Part shown: positions 38,147 to 46,369 of the stretch, one piece after another
Numbering within the stretch: position 1 is the stretch's first letter
How the letters are laid out: the number at the start of each line of letters is the position of its first letter
Source of the DNA: Pararhizobium sp.
Lineage (GTDB): Bacteria > Pseudomonadota > Alphaproteobacteria > Rhizobiales > Rhizobiaceae
Length of the DNA stretch: 64,000 nt
Direction of reading: 5' to 3'
NCBI GenBank assembly: GCA_030655075.1
Contig: JAURWE010000024.1
Location: forward strand, 682,001-746,000
Program-made: the position numbers and the translations under genes
Notes under the pieces: generated by a model
Seen by the model: only the letters and a program-made list of their open reading frames with translations
What the model was told of the DNA's origin: nothing
Database searches by the model: none

Positions 38147-38590
38147 CTACCAGGCCAGTTCGACTTGCGGACGGCCGTTGGAGGTCTTCTCGATTGTCCG
38201 GCCGGTTTCGTCGATCGTGCAGTAAACGCGCTTGCGAAAAGCCGAGAAACTCTCGAACGTCACCACATCCACCGGCTCTGTAAAGTTCAGCGTCAGGCGA
38301 AAGCGGCCCGGGTGCGAGGTCAGCGCCTGGACGCCCAAAATCTCGGCCTCGAAGGCCTGGCCGAGATAGTGGCCCTTGATCCGCGATCCGAGCATGTAGG
38401 GATTGAGCGGCGGCCGGTTGCCGATGGCCGCGTGCAAGGTGTTCCAGTCCTTGAAGCCGTTCTGGGCGGCAACGAGTTCCAGCGATTTCGAGTGGGTGAT
38501 GTCTCCGCCCCGGGCGGCGAGCGACGAGCGCAGACGTTTTGCCTGATCTTTCAGAGCTTCAAGCGATGGGAGCGGGGGTGATCCACGCAT
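38147..38590 (-). CDS. Glyoxalase-superfamily protein (short, rhizobial type)
   Basis: 147 residues resembling a small rhizobial glyoxalase-superfamily group: SLEALKDQAKRLRSSLAARGGDITHSKSLELVAAQNGFKDWNTLHAA then RIKGHYLGQAFEAEILGVQ and FTEPVDVVTFESFSAFRKRVYCTIDETGRTIEKTSNG. I cannot assign a reaction. A strong minus-strand terminator follows the stop. The upstream 227 bases to the orphan antitoxin hold no gene. Confidence 0.7.
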   Translation of the reverse strand: MRGSPPLPSLEALKDQAKRLRSSLAARGGDITHSKSLELVAAQNGFKDWNTLHAAIGNRPPLNPYMLGSRIKGHYLGQAFEAEILGVQALTSHPGRFRLTLNFTEPVDVVTFESFSAFRKRVYCTIDETGRTIEKTSNGRPQVELAW

Positions 38591-38817
38591 GACGGTTCTC
38601 CAGTATTCGCATGCAATCGTTCGGAGGAGTCCGCATTGCCGCCGGATCGCATGCCAAAAGGCTGGATGACCGAGTGGATACTTTAAAGGGAAGACTTCAC
38701 CAAAGCCTGGAGCTCGCGGACGGCAGGCGCTTCCGGGCCTGATGGCAGGGATCTACGCGTCATGACCGAATTTGTCAATCGAGCGCGCATCCTGCCGGCC
38801 GCAAGCTGGATGCGGAC

Positions 38818-39066
38818 TTACCTCGCAAGCGTCTTGGCAAAGGACTTCAGGACGGCATTCATGCGGGTCTGATAGCCTTTTCCGGTTGCCTTATACGCTT
38901 CGAGCACCGATTTTTTGACGCGCAAGGTCACCTGCTGCGTGCCTTCCGGCTCCACCAGCATGGCATTTTTCCAGAATTCCTGATCCAGTTCGGGAATATC
39001 GCTATAGTCGATCTGGTCATCGGTTCGTGCAGCCAGGGTTTCAAGGCGCTTCTGCGAAATGCTCAT
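38818..39066 (-). CDS. Orphan BrnA-family antitoxin
   Basis: 82 residues from ATG 39066 (AAGGATGC upstream); the frame extends to 39084. The acidic early segment QIDYSDIPELDQEFWKNAMLVEPEGTQ and the C-terminal ribbon-helix-helix part (QVTLRVKKSVLEAYKATGKGYQTRMNAVLKSFAKTL) fit BrnA. There is no BrnT upstream; the next gene on this strand is a GNAT enzyme. It may regulate other DNA, neutralise a toxin elsewhere, or be a remnant. Confidence 0.82.
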   Translation of the reverse strand: MSISQKRLETLAARTDDQIDYSDIPELDQEFWKNAMLVEPEGTQQVTLRVKKSVLEAYKATGKGYQTRMNAVLKSFAKTLAR

Positions 39067-39094
39067 GATAAAGCATCCTTTCAAGGGGAGGCCT

Positions 39095-39685
39095 TCACGC
39101 AGCCCGCTTCAAAGGGGCCTGCGACAGCTTGCGGCCGCTGGCGACCAGCATGCCGGCAGCGCCGGTGAGCCAGCCTTCGCTCAGTTCCAGCGCCAGGAAA
39201 CGCGCGCGCTCGAACGGGCCGGGCATCACCAGATGCCGCGCCTTGTCGGCAAAGAAGCCGAAGCGTTCGTAATAGGCAGCATCGCCGACAAGCAGGATGG
39301 CGCCGTGGCCGCGCTTCTTGGCTTCGGTGATCGCAGCGCGCATCAGCGCGCCGCCGATGCCCTTGCCTTCATGGGCGGCATCGACCGCCAGCGGGCCGAG
39401 CAACAGCGCATCGACGGCGGTGCCGTCCTCACCGATACCCGCTTCGATGTTCCACAGGCGCACGGTGCCGATCAGGTGCCCGTCTTCGTCGCGCGCCACC
39501 AGAGCAAGGCCCTCGGCCGGCAGCCGGTCGCGGCGCAGCGTCTCGGAAGACTTGCGGCGGCGGCCCGGACCCATGGCGCGGTCGAGCAGATTTTCACGCG
39601 CGACGATGTCGCCCGCGTTTTCGAGGTCGATGGAAAAGGAATTCTGCGCAAAGAAAGCGCGGACAGAATCAAGAACAGCGGCCAT
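39095..39685 (-). CDS. GNAT N-acetyltransferase
   Basis: 196 residues. The acetyl-CoA pocket is the motif LGPLAVDAAHEGKGIGGALMRAAITEAKKRGHGAILLVGDAAYYERFGF near residues 96-144, complete with the Q/RxxGxG-type turn. It is most like YhbS-type acetyltransferases of unknown target. It reads toward the orphan BrnA gene with 28 bases between, so both may be on one transcript. Confidence 0.86.
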   Translation of the reverse strand: MAAVLDSVRAFFAQNSFSIDLENAGDIVARENLLDRAMGPGRRRKSSETLRRDRLPAEGLALVARDEDGHLIGTVRLWNIEAGIGEDGTAVDALLLGPLAVDAAHEGKGIGGALMRAAITEAKKRGHGAILLVGDAAYYERFGFFADKARHLVMPGPFERARFLALELSEGWLTGAAGMLVASGRKLSQAPLKRAA

Positions 39686-39745
39686 GTCGGCCTCCCGTAC
39701 CCAATACCGTGATAAGCGGCGGTTATGACAAATTGTGAAATTGCC

Positions 39746-39765
39746 GCCCCGGCTGGTTACGGGGC
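39746..39765 (-). terminator. Possible terminator of the decarboxylase gene
   Basis: GCCCCG pairs with CGGGGC around an eight-base loop. It lies 9-28 bases after the decarboxylase stop on the minus strand. The following bases (GGCAATTT on that strand) are only weakly T-rich, so the call is tentative. Confidence 0.35.
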
Positions 39766-39773
39766 TGGCGAGA

Positions 39774-40907
39774 TTAAATAACGTAGGACTTCAGCGGGTC
39801 GAAGCCGTTGAAGGCGACAGCCGAGTAGGTCGTCGTGTAGGCGCCGGTGCCTTCGATCAGAACTTCGTCGCCGATCGAGAGCGAGATCGGCAGCGGATAC
39901 ATGTTCTTCTCGTACATCACGTCGGCCGAATCGCAGGTCGGGCCGGCCAGAACGCAGGGCTCCATCTCGTCGCCGTCGCGGTCGGTGCGGATCGGGTAAC
40001 GGATCGCTTCGTCCATCGTTTCGGCCAGACCGCCGAACTTGCCGATGTCGAGGAACACCCAGCGGTGGTTGTCATTGTCCGACTTCTTCGAAATCAGCAC
40101 GACTTCCGCCTTGATCACGCCAGCGTTGCCGACCATTCCGCGGCCCGGCTCGATGATGGTTTCCGGAATGTTGTTGCCGAAGTGCTTGCGCAGCGAACCG
40201 AAGATCGCCTGGCCGTAAGCTTCCGCCGTCGGCACGTCCTTCAGGTACTTCGTCGGGAAGCCACCGCCCATGTTGACCATCTTCAGCTCGATGCCCTGCT
40301 TGGCCAGCGAGACGAAGACGCGCTTTGCGTCGGCCAGCGCCGAATCCCAGGCATCGACCTTGGTCATCTGCGAACCGACATGGAACGAGACGCCGTGCGA
40401 AACGAGGCCCAGCTGATGTGCGTAGACGAGCACGTCGACGGCCATCTGCGGCACGCAGCCGAACTTGCGCGACAGCGGCCATTCAGCGCCTTCGCCATCG
40501 GTCAGAACGCGGCAGAACACGCGGGCGCCGGGAGCGGCACGGGCGATCTTCTCAACTTCCTCGTGGCTGTCGACGGCAAAGAGCGATACGCCGAGCTTGT
40601 GCGCCTTGGCGATGTCACGCTCTTTCTTGATCGTATTGCCGTAGGAAATACGGGCAGCCGTCGCACCGGCGTCGAGCGCCATTTCGATTTCAGCCACGCC
40701 GGCGCAATCGAAGTTGGAACCGAGACCGGCCAGAAGGCGCAGAATCTCAGGAGCCGGGTTTGCCTTGACGGCATAATAGATGGAGCTGTCCGGCAGCGCA
40801 TGCTTGAAGGCTTTGAAATTGCCGGCGACGACATCCAGGTCCACGACGAGGCACGGGCCTTCCGGACGGCGGGTGTTGATGAAGTCGATGATGCGTGCAG
40901 TGGTCAT
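39774..40907 (-). CDS. Ornithine/lysine decarboxylase (PLP group IV)
   Basis: 377-residue decarboxylase of the eukaryote-like fold III, as found in rhizobia, forming putrescine (or cadaverine). The PLP lysine is Lys48 in YYAVKANPAPE. Typical blocks are GVSFHVGSQM, MVNMGGGFPTKY, IIEPGRGMVGNAGV and the C-terminal active-site cysteine in AGPTCDSADV. ATG 40907 has GGGGA upstream and gives the family N terminus. Longer frames to 41006 read through the leader. The gene is preceded by a long structured leader that fits the alphaproteobacterial speF RNA element. Confidence 0.95.
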   Translation of the reverse strand: MTTARIIDFINTRRPEGPCLVVDLDVVAGNFKAFKHALPDSSIYYAVKANPAPEILRLLAGLGSNFDCAGVAEIEMALDAGATAARISYGNTIKKERDIAKAHKLGVSLFAVDSHEEVEKIARAAPGARVFCRVLTDGEGAEWPLSRKFGCVPQMAVDVLVYAHQLGLVSHGVSFHVGSQMTKVDAWDSALADAKRVFVSLAKQGIELKMVNMGGGFPTKYLKDVPTAEAYGQAIFGSLRKHFGNNIPETIIEPGRGMVGNAGVIKAEVVLISKKSDNDNHRWVFLDIGKFGGLAETMDEAIRYPIRTDRDGDEMEPCVLAGPTCDSADVMYEKNMYPLPISLSIGDEVLIEGTGAYTTTYSAVAFNGFDPLKSYVI

Positions 40908-41050
40908 AACCGTATTCCCCATATTCCAAACGCTCCGGGAAACCCGGAGGACAAAGGACATACGCGAACACGCTATGGTACCAGCCGGTGGAAACCCCGG
41001 AACCAAGCATGCGCACGATGCGCGAATGATGGATCAACGCTCCGCCTAGA
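40908..41050 (-). ncRNA. Candidate speF-type leader RNA
   Basis: On the minus strand, the leader of the decarboxylase gene has successive hairpins: GCGCAT-CG-TGCGC (near 41010), GGTTCC/GGTACC-type arms (near 40980-41005) and CTCCGGG-TTT-CCCGGAG (40933-40949). The speF RNA motif, found upstream of ornithine decarboxylase genes in alphaproteobacteria, occupies this position. Position and structure support the call; I cannot run a covariance model. Its borders may extend past 41050. Confidence 0.5.
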
Positions 41051-41451
41051 GCTTTGATCCGGCTTTGTCTGCCTTGGATTGGTGGGAAACCCGACCGCAC
41101 TTCCGGCAATGAAGGTGTGCCTCTGAAGTAACCCCAGCTGTTGGAAAGCCAGGAGAGACTAGAAAGGCCCGCACCGTCGTTGCTTCAGATGTCCTCGCAT
41201 TTCCCGGTTGGCCGGAATAGCGACTGGAGGGGTTAGTTCCAGGTACCTTACCAATCTCTCACCAAACGAGGGATCAGCGGACACCCATGGGCACGTGCGA
41301 CTTTGGGCTGACATGCAGATAAGAAAAAACCCTGTCGTAATCAAGAGTTTTTTGAATCCGCAGTTGAATTTTTTCCAAGAACGGAAACAATCAAAGCGTT
41401 CACATTTGCTGAACAATCGCCCGCCCAGAGGCGCAACCGGCTGGAAACATT
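41051..41451. other. Rest of the region between the decarboxylase and amidase genes
   Basis: About 400 bases that hold the minus-strand decarboxylase promoter, perhaps more of its leader, and the plus-strand amidase promoter. A leftward frame (41159-41416, 85 codons) has no recognisable family and is not accepted. A stretch at 41340-41390 is AT-rich and may be promoter DNA. Confidence 0.45.
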
Positions 41452-42651
41452 ATGATCGCCGACGACCACAACGCCTTCGCCGACCATGCGCCGCGCCTGA
41501 AAGCCGTCGTCGAGGGCGCAGCTACCGGACCGCTCCACAACCTCACCATCGCGGTAAAGGATATCTACCCGGTCGAAGGCTGGCGCATCGGCGCTGGAAA
41601 CCCGTCCTATCTGGCCGAATCAGTACTCGCCGCAGAGACATTTCCGCCGCTCAGAACGCTGCTCGCCGCCGGCGGCCGGATCATCGGCCTCACCCGCTGC
41701 GACGAGCTCTGTTTCTCGCTGACCGGCGTCAACCGCCACTACCCGATCCCCATCAATCCGGCAGCGCCGGACCGCATTCCCGGCGGCTCCTCGTCCGGCT
41801 CTGCCGTGGCTGTTGCCGCCGGTCTCGCCGATATCGCCATCGGCTCGGATACGGCCGGATCTGTTCGAGGCCCCGCCGCCTTCAACGGCCTGATCGGCCT
41901 GCGCACCACCCACGGCGCCATCCCCATGACTGGTGCCTATCCGCTCGCCTCGTCGATGGACACGTTCGGCTGGTTCGCCGCCAGTCTCGACATTTATGAG
42001 CGCGTCGCTGCCTGCCTGCTGCCTGCCTCAGGCGAGCAACTATGCCGGCCCTTGCGCATAGCCGCGCTCGACGCCTGTCTTGACGGCAAGGCCGAGCGCT
42101 CGGAGTATGCCCGCATGACCGCCGTCATTGAGACGGCCCTCGGCACGGCGACCCCCGCAAGCCTGCCACTGGATCTCGCCGATGCCGTCACCTGCATGCG
42201 CGTGCTGCAGGCTGAGGAAGCCTGGTCGATGCATGGCGCATGGATCGAGGCAAAGGACCGCCATCTGGCCCCGGACATCCGCGCCCGTTTCGACTTCGGC
42301 CGCGACCTCGATCCCGCAGAGGTACAGCGCCAAGCCGGTATCCGCACCCGCTTCACCGCCGCCGTCATTGAATTGCTCGGCAATGACGGCTTCATCCTGA
42401 TGCCGACGACGCCCGGGCCCGCGCCGCATCTGGCCGCCAGCGACGACGATCTCCAGACCTTCCGCCTCTCGGCCCTCAGGCTCCACTGTATTTCCAGCCT
42501 CACCGGTCTGCCACAAATCACCCTGCCGCTCGGCAGCGTCGATGGCGCGCCCTTCGGCATCTCGCTTCTCGGGCCACGGGCCAGTGACCGGGCGCTGATC
42601 GCCCTTGCCACCCGCATTCTTTCCTCCGTTCCCAAAACTGCGAGCCTCTGA
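41452..42651 (+). CDS. Amidase (amidase-signature family)
   Basis: 399-residue Ser-cisSer-Lys amidase. The catalytic lysine is in TIAVKDIY (near residue 36), the cis-serine region in PGGSSSGSAVAVAAGLADIAIGSDTAGSVR (about 107-137), with the nucleophile in DTAGS. A substrate such as indole-3-acetamide or another aryl/aliphatic amide is possible but unproven. It reads with a LysR gene two bases downstream, so the regulator is probably co-transcribed. Confidence 0.88.
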   Translation: MIADDHNAFADHAPRLKAVVEGAATGPLHNLTIAVKDIYPVEGWRIGAGNPSYLAESVLAAETFPPLRTLLAAGGRIIGLTRCDELCFSLTGVNRHYPIPINPAAPDRIPGGSSSGSAVAVAAGLADIAIGSDTAGSVRGPAAFNGLIGLRTTHGAIPMTGAYPLASSMDTFGWFAASLDIYERVAACLLPASGEQLCRPLRIAALDACLDGKAERSEYARMTAVIETALGTATPASLPLDLADAVTCMRVLQAEEAWSMHGAWIEAKDRHLAPDIRARFDFGRDLDPAEVQRQAGIRTRFTAAVIELLGNDGFILMPTTPGPAPHLAASDDDLQTFRLSALRLHCISSLTGLPQITLPLGSVDGAPFGISLLGPRASDRALIALATRILSSVPKTASL

Positions 42652-42653
42652 CC

Positions 42654-43550
42654 ATGGACACACTCACCCGCATCCGCGCTTTCATCGACGTGGTCGATGC
42701 CGAGGGCTTTTCCGCCGCCGGCCGCAAGGTCGGCCGCTCCAAGGCGCTGCTGTCGAAATATGTCCGCGAGCTCGAGGACGAGCTAGGCGCACTGCTGCTC
42801 AACCGTACGACCCGGCAGTTCTCGCTGACCGAGGCCGGCCACACCTACTACCGCACTGCGGTCGAGATCCTGAAAGAGATCGACAACCTCGCCGATCTCG
42901 TCCGTTCCAACAATTCCGGCCTGAAGGGCAAGCTGCGCATCACCGCGCCGCGCACCTTCATCGATGCCGATATCGGCCAGTCGCTGATCGATTTCGGCAA
43001 GGAGCATCCCGAACTGTCGCTGGAAATCGTCGGCGAGGACCGCTTCATCGATCTGGTCGAGGAAGGCTACGACCTGGCCATCCGTATCACCAAGCTCGAG
43101 GATTCGACGCTCATTGCCCGCAAGCTCGATGATTTTCAGGTGCTGATGTGCGTCTCGCAGGCGTTTCTTGATGCCAACGGCCCGATCAACCATCCTTCCG
43201 ACCTGACGCGCCTGCCCTGTGTCATCGACACCAACGGCCGCTCCTATTCGAGCTGGCGGTTCGTGGAAAAGGACGGCACCGGCTTCAGCGTGCCGGTCGG
43301 CGGCCCCATTGAGGTCAACAGCCCACTGGCCGCCGTCCGCGCTGCAGCCTCCGGCATCGGCGTCGCCGGCATTCCGGAGTTCATTGCGAGGCCGCGCATC
43401 GCCGCTGGCGATATCGTCACAGTGCTCGACGACTACCTACCGCAGGACCGCGGCATCTATGCGATCTATCCGCACCGGCGCTACCTGCCGGCCAAGGTCC
43501 GCGCCATGGTCGACTTCATGCATCAGTGGTTCCGCAACCAGAAAACCTGA
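42654..43550 (+). CDS. LysR-family transcriptional regulator
   Basis: 298 residues. The N-terminal winged helix-turn-helix is FSAAGRKVGRSKALLSKYVRELEDELGALLLNRTTRQFSLTEAG. A substrate-binding domain follows (GKLRITAPRTFIDADIGQ, RKLDDFQVLMCVSQAFL). It starts two bases after the amidase, an unusual same-strand arrangement for LysR genes, which more often face their target divergently. Confidence 0.92.
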   Translation: MDTLTRIRAFIDVVDAEGFSAAGRKVGRSKALLSKYVRELEDELGALLLNRTTRQFSLTEAGHTYYRTAVEILKEIDNLADLVRSNNSGLKGKLRITAPRTFIDADIGQSLIDFGKEHPELSLEIVGEDRFIDLVEEGYDLAIRITKLEDSTLIARKLDDFQVLMCVSQAFLDANGPINHPSDLTRLPCVIDTNGRSYSSWRFVEKDGTGFSVPVGGPIEVNSPLAAVRAAASGIGVAGIPEFIARPRIAAGDIVTVLDDYLPQDRGIYAIYPHRRYLPAKVRAMVDFMHQWFRNQKT

Positions 43551-43657
43551 ACCCCCCGCCGCGCTGGCTGTCCCAATTCCGTCCCATTTCGGGTACAGTT
43601 GATTCTTCGCATTTGCGAGACAATTTTCCGGCAGGACGGCACAAGGCAGGCGCAGCG

Positions 43658-44302
43658 ATGATGAAGACCCGATTGTCCGCGCTTGCGATCCTGGCCGCAC
43701 TGGCGCCGCTCCCGGCGCTCGCCCATCCGCACATCTTTGCCGAAGCCCGCCTCGAAGTCGTTGCCGATGACACCGGCGCGATTACCGAACTGCGCAATGT
43801 CTGGCGCTTCGACGAGCTGTTTTCCTCCAGCGTCATGCTCGATTTCGACAAGAACAGCGACCTGAAGCTCGATCCGGACGAACTGGCCGAAGTCGGCAAG
43901 ACCGTGCTGGAATCGCTGGCCGAGTACAATTATTACACGACCATCACCGAGGACGGCAAAGACATCAAGGTCGGCAAGCCCGATGTCATCCATGCCGATT
44001 TCAAGGATGGCCAGCTCCTGATGTTTTTTGCCGTCAAGCCGGCCGAGGCCATGCCGCTCAAGGGCAAGATGACCTTCGGCGTCTATGACCCGTCGATGTA
44101 CACCGCCATGGACTTTGCCGCCGACACCGACATGGTGACCATTGGCGACAAGTTTTCCGTCTGCAAGCAGCAGGTCGTGCGGCCCGATCCCGACGAGGTT
44201 CTGGCCCAGAACCAGAGCAGCCTGACCGACGCCTTCTTCAACGATCCGACAGGAACCGACATGTCGAAAATGTTTGCAACGAGGCTTGAAGTCACGTGCT
44301 GA
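43658..44302 (+). CDS. DUF1007 periplasmic protein of a NicO transporter
   Basis: 214 residues from ATG 43658 (a second ATG follows at 43661). A signal peptide (RLSALAILAALAPLPALAHPH, cut near residue 22) leads to HPHIFAEARLEVVADDTG, the family's metal-binding-like N terminus. A loop DFDKNSDLKLDPDE resembles a degenerate EF-hand. It ends CKQQVVRPDPDEVLAQNQSSLTDAFF. The stop overlaps the NicO start by seven bases, so it is very likely its partner in nickel/cobalt transport. Confidence 0.87.
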   Translation: MMKTRLSALAILAALAPLPALAHPHIFAEARLEVVADDTGAITELRNVWRFDELFSSSVMLDFDKNSDLKLDPDELAEVGKTVLESLAEYNYYTTITEDGKDIKVGKPDVIHADFKDGQLLMFFAVKPAEAMPLKGKMTFGVYDPSMYTAMDFAADTDMVTIGDKFSVCKQQVVRPDPDEVLAQNQSSLTDAFFNDPTGTDMSKMFATRLEVTC

Positions 44303-45345
44303 AGGCCCGCCGGACCCTGACTGCTGCCATGACGCTGTTCGCTGCCGCTCTTCTCGGCGCCGGTCTTGCCCATGCGCAATCGTCGCTCGGCATCGGCTCG
44401 GCCGAACCGTCCTTCCGCACCACCGGTCTCTTCGGCGGTTTCTTTGCCTGGGTGAATGCCGAGCAGCAGGGTTTTTACCGCCTGCTCACAGGCGCGCTGA
44501 AGGGCATGAAGGAAAACCCCTGGCAGCTCTCCTCGCTGGTCGGCCTGTCCTTTGCCTATGGCGTGCTGCACGCCGCCGGGCCCGGTCACGGCAAGGCGGT
44601 GATCTCCTCCTACATGATCGCCAACGAGGTTGAGCTGAAGCGTGGCGTCGTGCTCTCTTTCCTCTCCTCGATCCTGCAGGGCGTGGTCGCCATTCTTCTC
44701 GTCGGCGCCGCCTATCTGGTGCTACGCGGCACGACGATTTCGATGACGCAGGCAACCCAGGCGCTGGAAATCGCCAGCTACGGGCTGATTGCCGCCTTCG
44801 GCGCCTGGCTGCTGTTTCGCAAACTGCGCGGCATCTTTTCCACGCGCGACCTTGCCATTGCGCCGATGCAGCTCGCCCTTGCCGGCCACGGGCATGACGA
44901 CCATCAAGACCATGCGCATCACAACCACGTCCATCACGACCACAGCCATCACCACGCAGACGGCACGGTCTGCGACACGTGCGGCCACGCCCATGCCCCG
45001 GATCCGTCCATGCTGAAGGGCGACAGCTTTGCGCTGCGGGAAGCCTGGTCGGCGATCATCGCCGTCGGTCTGCGGCCCTGCTCAGGCGCCCTGATCGTTC
45101 TCACCTTCGCGCTGCTGAACGGCCTGTATTTGGGTGGTATTCTCTCGGTGTTTGCCATGTCGATCGGCACGGCCATCACCGTCTCGATCCTCGCCACGCT
45201 CGCCGTCACGGCCAAGGGTCTGGCGCTCCGCTATGCAGGCAGCGGCGCCTCGGCCATTCGCATCACCAATGGCATCGAAATTCTGGGCGCCCTGATGGTG
45301 CTGGTGCTGGGCCTCGCCCTGTTGGGCGCAGCATTGCAGGCTTGA
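44296..45345 (+). CDS. NicO/RcnA-type nickel-cobalt transporter
   Basis: 349-residue membrane exporter, starting at GTG 44296 and overlapping the DUF1007 stop. A cleavable-looking N terminus precedes about six to seven hydrophobic helices with GVLHAAGPGHGKAVISSYMIANE (the family's histidine motif) and GLRPCSGALIVLTFALLNGLY. Between helices is a histidine-rich cytoplasmic loop (44880-44960). RcnR-like regulators are not seen nearby. Confidence 0.9.
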   Translation: MLKARRTLTAAMTLFAAALLGAGLAHAQSSLGIGSAEPSFRTTGLFGGFFAWVNAEQQGFYRLLTGALKGMKENPWQLSSLVGLSFAYGVLHAAGPGHGKAVISSYMIANEVELKRGVVLSFLSSILQGVVAILLVGAAYLVLRGTTISMTQATQALEIASYGLIAAFGAWLLFRKLRGIFSTRDLAIAPMQLALAGHGHDDHQDHAHHNHVHHDHSHHHADGTVCDTCGHAHAPDPSMLKGDSFALREAWSAIIAVGLRPCSGALIVLTFALLNGLYLGGILSVFAMSIGTAITVSILATLAVTAKGLALRYAGSGASAIRITNGIEILGALMVLVLGLALLGAALQA

Positions 45346-45355
45346 GGCTGAAAGC

Positions 45356-45571
45356 TCAGAGACCCTTGCGGCGCTGGTAGCGCGCCCTGAGCCAGAAGAT
45401 CAGGAAGAAGCCGAGCACGAAGGCGGTGCCGACAGCCGCCGCCAGCCAGGGCGAGATATTGCCCAGCGAAATCATGATATCAGGCAGGAAATAGAAACCG
45501 GTGCCGACGACGGCGAGGATGATCGCTGCCGCGATGGCAGGCGACAGCGGCTTCTTTTCCGAAAGTGTCAT
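45356..45571 (-). CDS. Small two-helix membrane protein
   Basis: About 71 residues from ATG 45571 (45574 is an alternative; AAAGGA upstream). Two hydrophobic helices are visible: AIAAAIILAVVGTGFYFLP and PWLAAAVGTAFVLGFFLIFWL, followed by a basic RARYQRRKGL tail. No family recognised. It lies ten bases after the GNAT gene on the same strand, and the tail-to-tail NicO gene ends ten bases away. The product could be genuine because the start has a ribosome site and the composition is membrane-like. Confidence 0.6.
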   Translation of the reverse strand: MTLSEKKPLSPAIAAAIILAVVGTGFYFLPDIMISLGNISPWLAAAVGTAFVLGFFLIFWLRARYQRRKGL

Positions 45572-45581
45572 CATCGGTCCT

Positions 45582-46259
45582 TTACGCCAGATCCTGGCGG
45601 ATATCTTCCAGACGCCGCTTCTGCGCGCCATCGGCATCAAAATTATCAGGGTCCAGCCATGCCTCGAAGGCCTTCGCCAGCAACGGCCATTCGCCGTCGA
45701 TCATCGAATACCACGCCGTATCGCGATTGCCACCCTTCGACAGCATGTGCTGGCGGAAAACGCCCTCGAAGCTGAAGCCGAGACGCGTCGCCGTCTTGCG
45801 GCTCGGCGCATTGCGGTCGTCGCACTTCCATTCGTAGCGGCGATAGCCGAGATCCTCGAACACATGTTTGGCCATCAGGTAGTGCACTTCGGTCGACAGC
45901 GGCGAACGCGCCATGTCGAAGGAATGGGCCACGCCGCCAACCTCGACCACGCCATTGGCCGGATCTGCCCGCATGTAATTGGCCATGCCGACGATCTTTC
46001 CGCCTGCTTTCTCGATAAACACTTCGGTGACCCAGCCGGACGTCTTCACCGATGTCAGCCAGGCATCGAAATCCTCGATGCCGCGAAAATCATTCTGGGC
46101 GAAATACTGAAGGCGCGGATTGATGTCGAGGCCGCCGAACGCGTCCCACAGCGCCTGCAGGTGCGCCGCCCGGTCATAGGGCACGATCTGCACGGTGCGG
46201 CCTTCGAGCGTCACAGGCGCCGGCGCAGGCCGCGCCGTCCAGTTCGATAGATCACCCAT
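45582..46259 (-). CDS. GNAT N-acetyltransferase (RimJ/RimL type)
   Basis: 225 residues, a RimL-like acetyltransferase. Family features are GRTVQIVPYD near the start, GGVAHSFDMARSPLSTEVHYLMAKHVFEDLGYRRYEWKCDDRNAPSRKTATRLGFSFEGVFRQHML, including the N-terminal motif for acetyl-CoA. It precedes the small membrane protein gene on the same strand with 10 bases between. Substrate unknown. Confidence 0.88.
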   Translation of the reverse strand: MGDLSNWTARPAPAPVTLEGRTVQIVPYDRAAHLQALWDAFGGLDINPRLQYFAQNDFRGIEDFDAWLTSVKTSGWVTEVFIEKAGGKIVGMANYMRADPANGVVEVGGVAHSFDMARSPLSTEVHYLMAKHVFEDLGYRRYEWKCDDRNAPSRKTATRLGFSFEGVFRQHMLSKGGNRDTAWYSMIDGEWPLLAKAFEAWLDPDNFDADGAQKRRLEDIRQDLA

Positions 46260-46369
46260 GAAAATCTCCCCGATATCAGCGCGTTATGCCCGGCTCATGC
46301 GGCCGGGCACCTGTCCAACGCTTATACCGAGGCCGGAAGGCTCACAAATTCATATTGATGATGGATCGA

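Noticed and set aside
41159..41416. 85-codon minus-strand frame in the decarboxylase leader region
   Set aside because: No family, no good ribosome site, and it sits in structured leader/promoter DNA. A short uORF role could not be excluded but is not supported.
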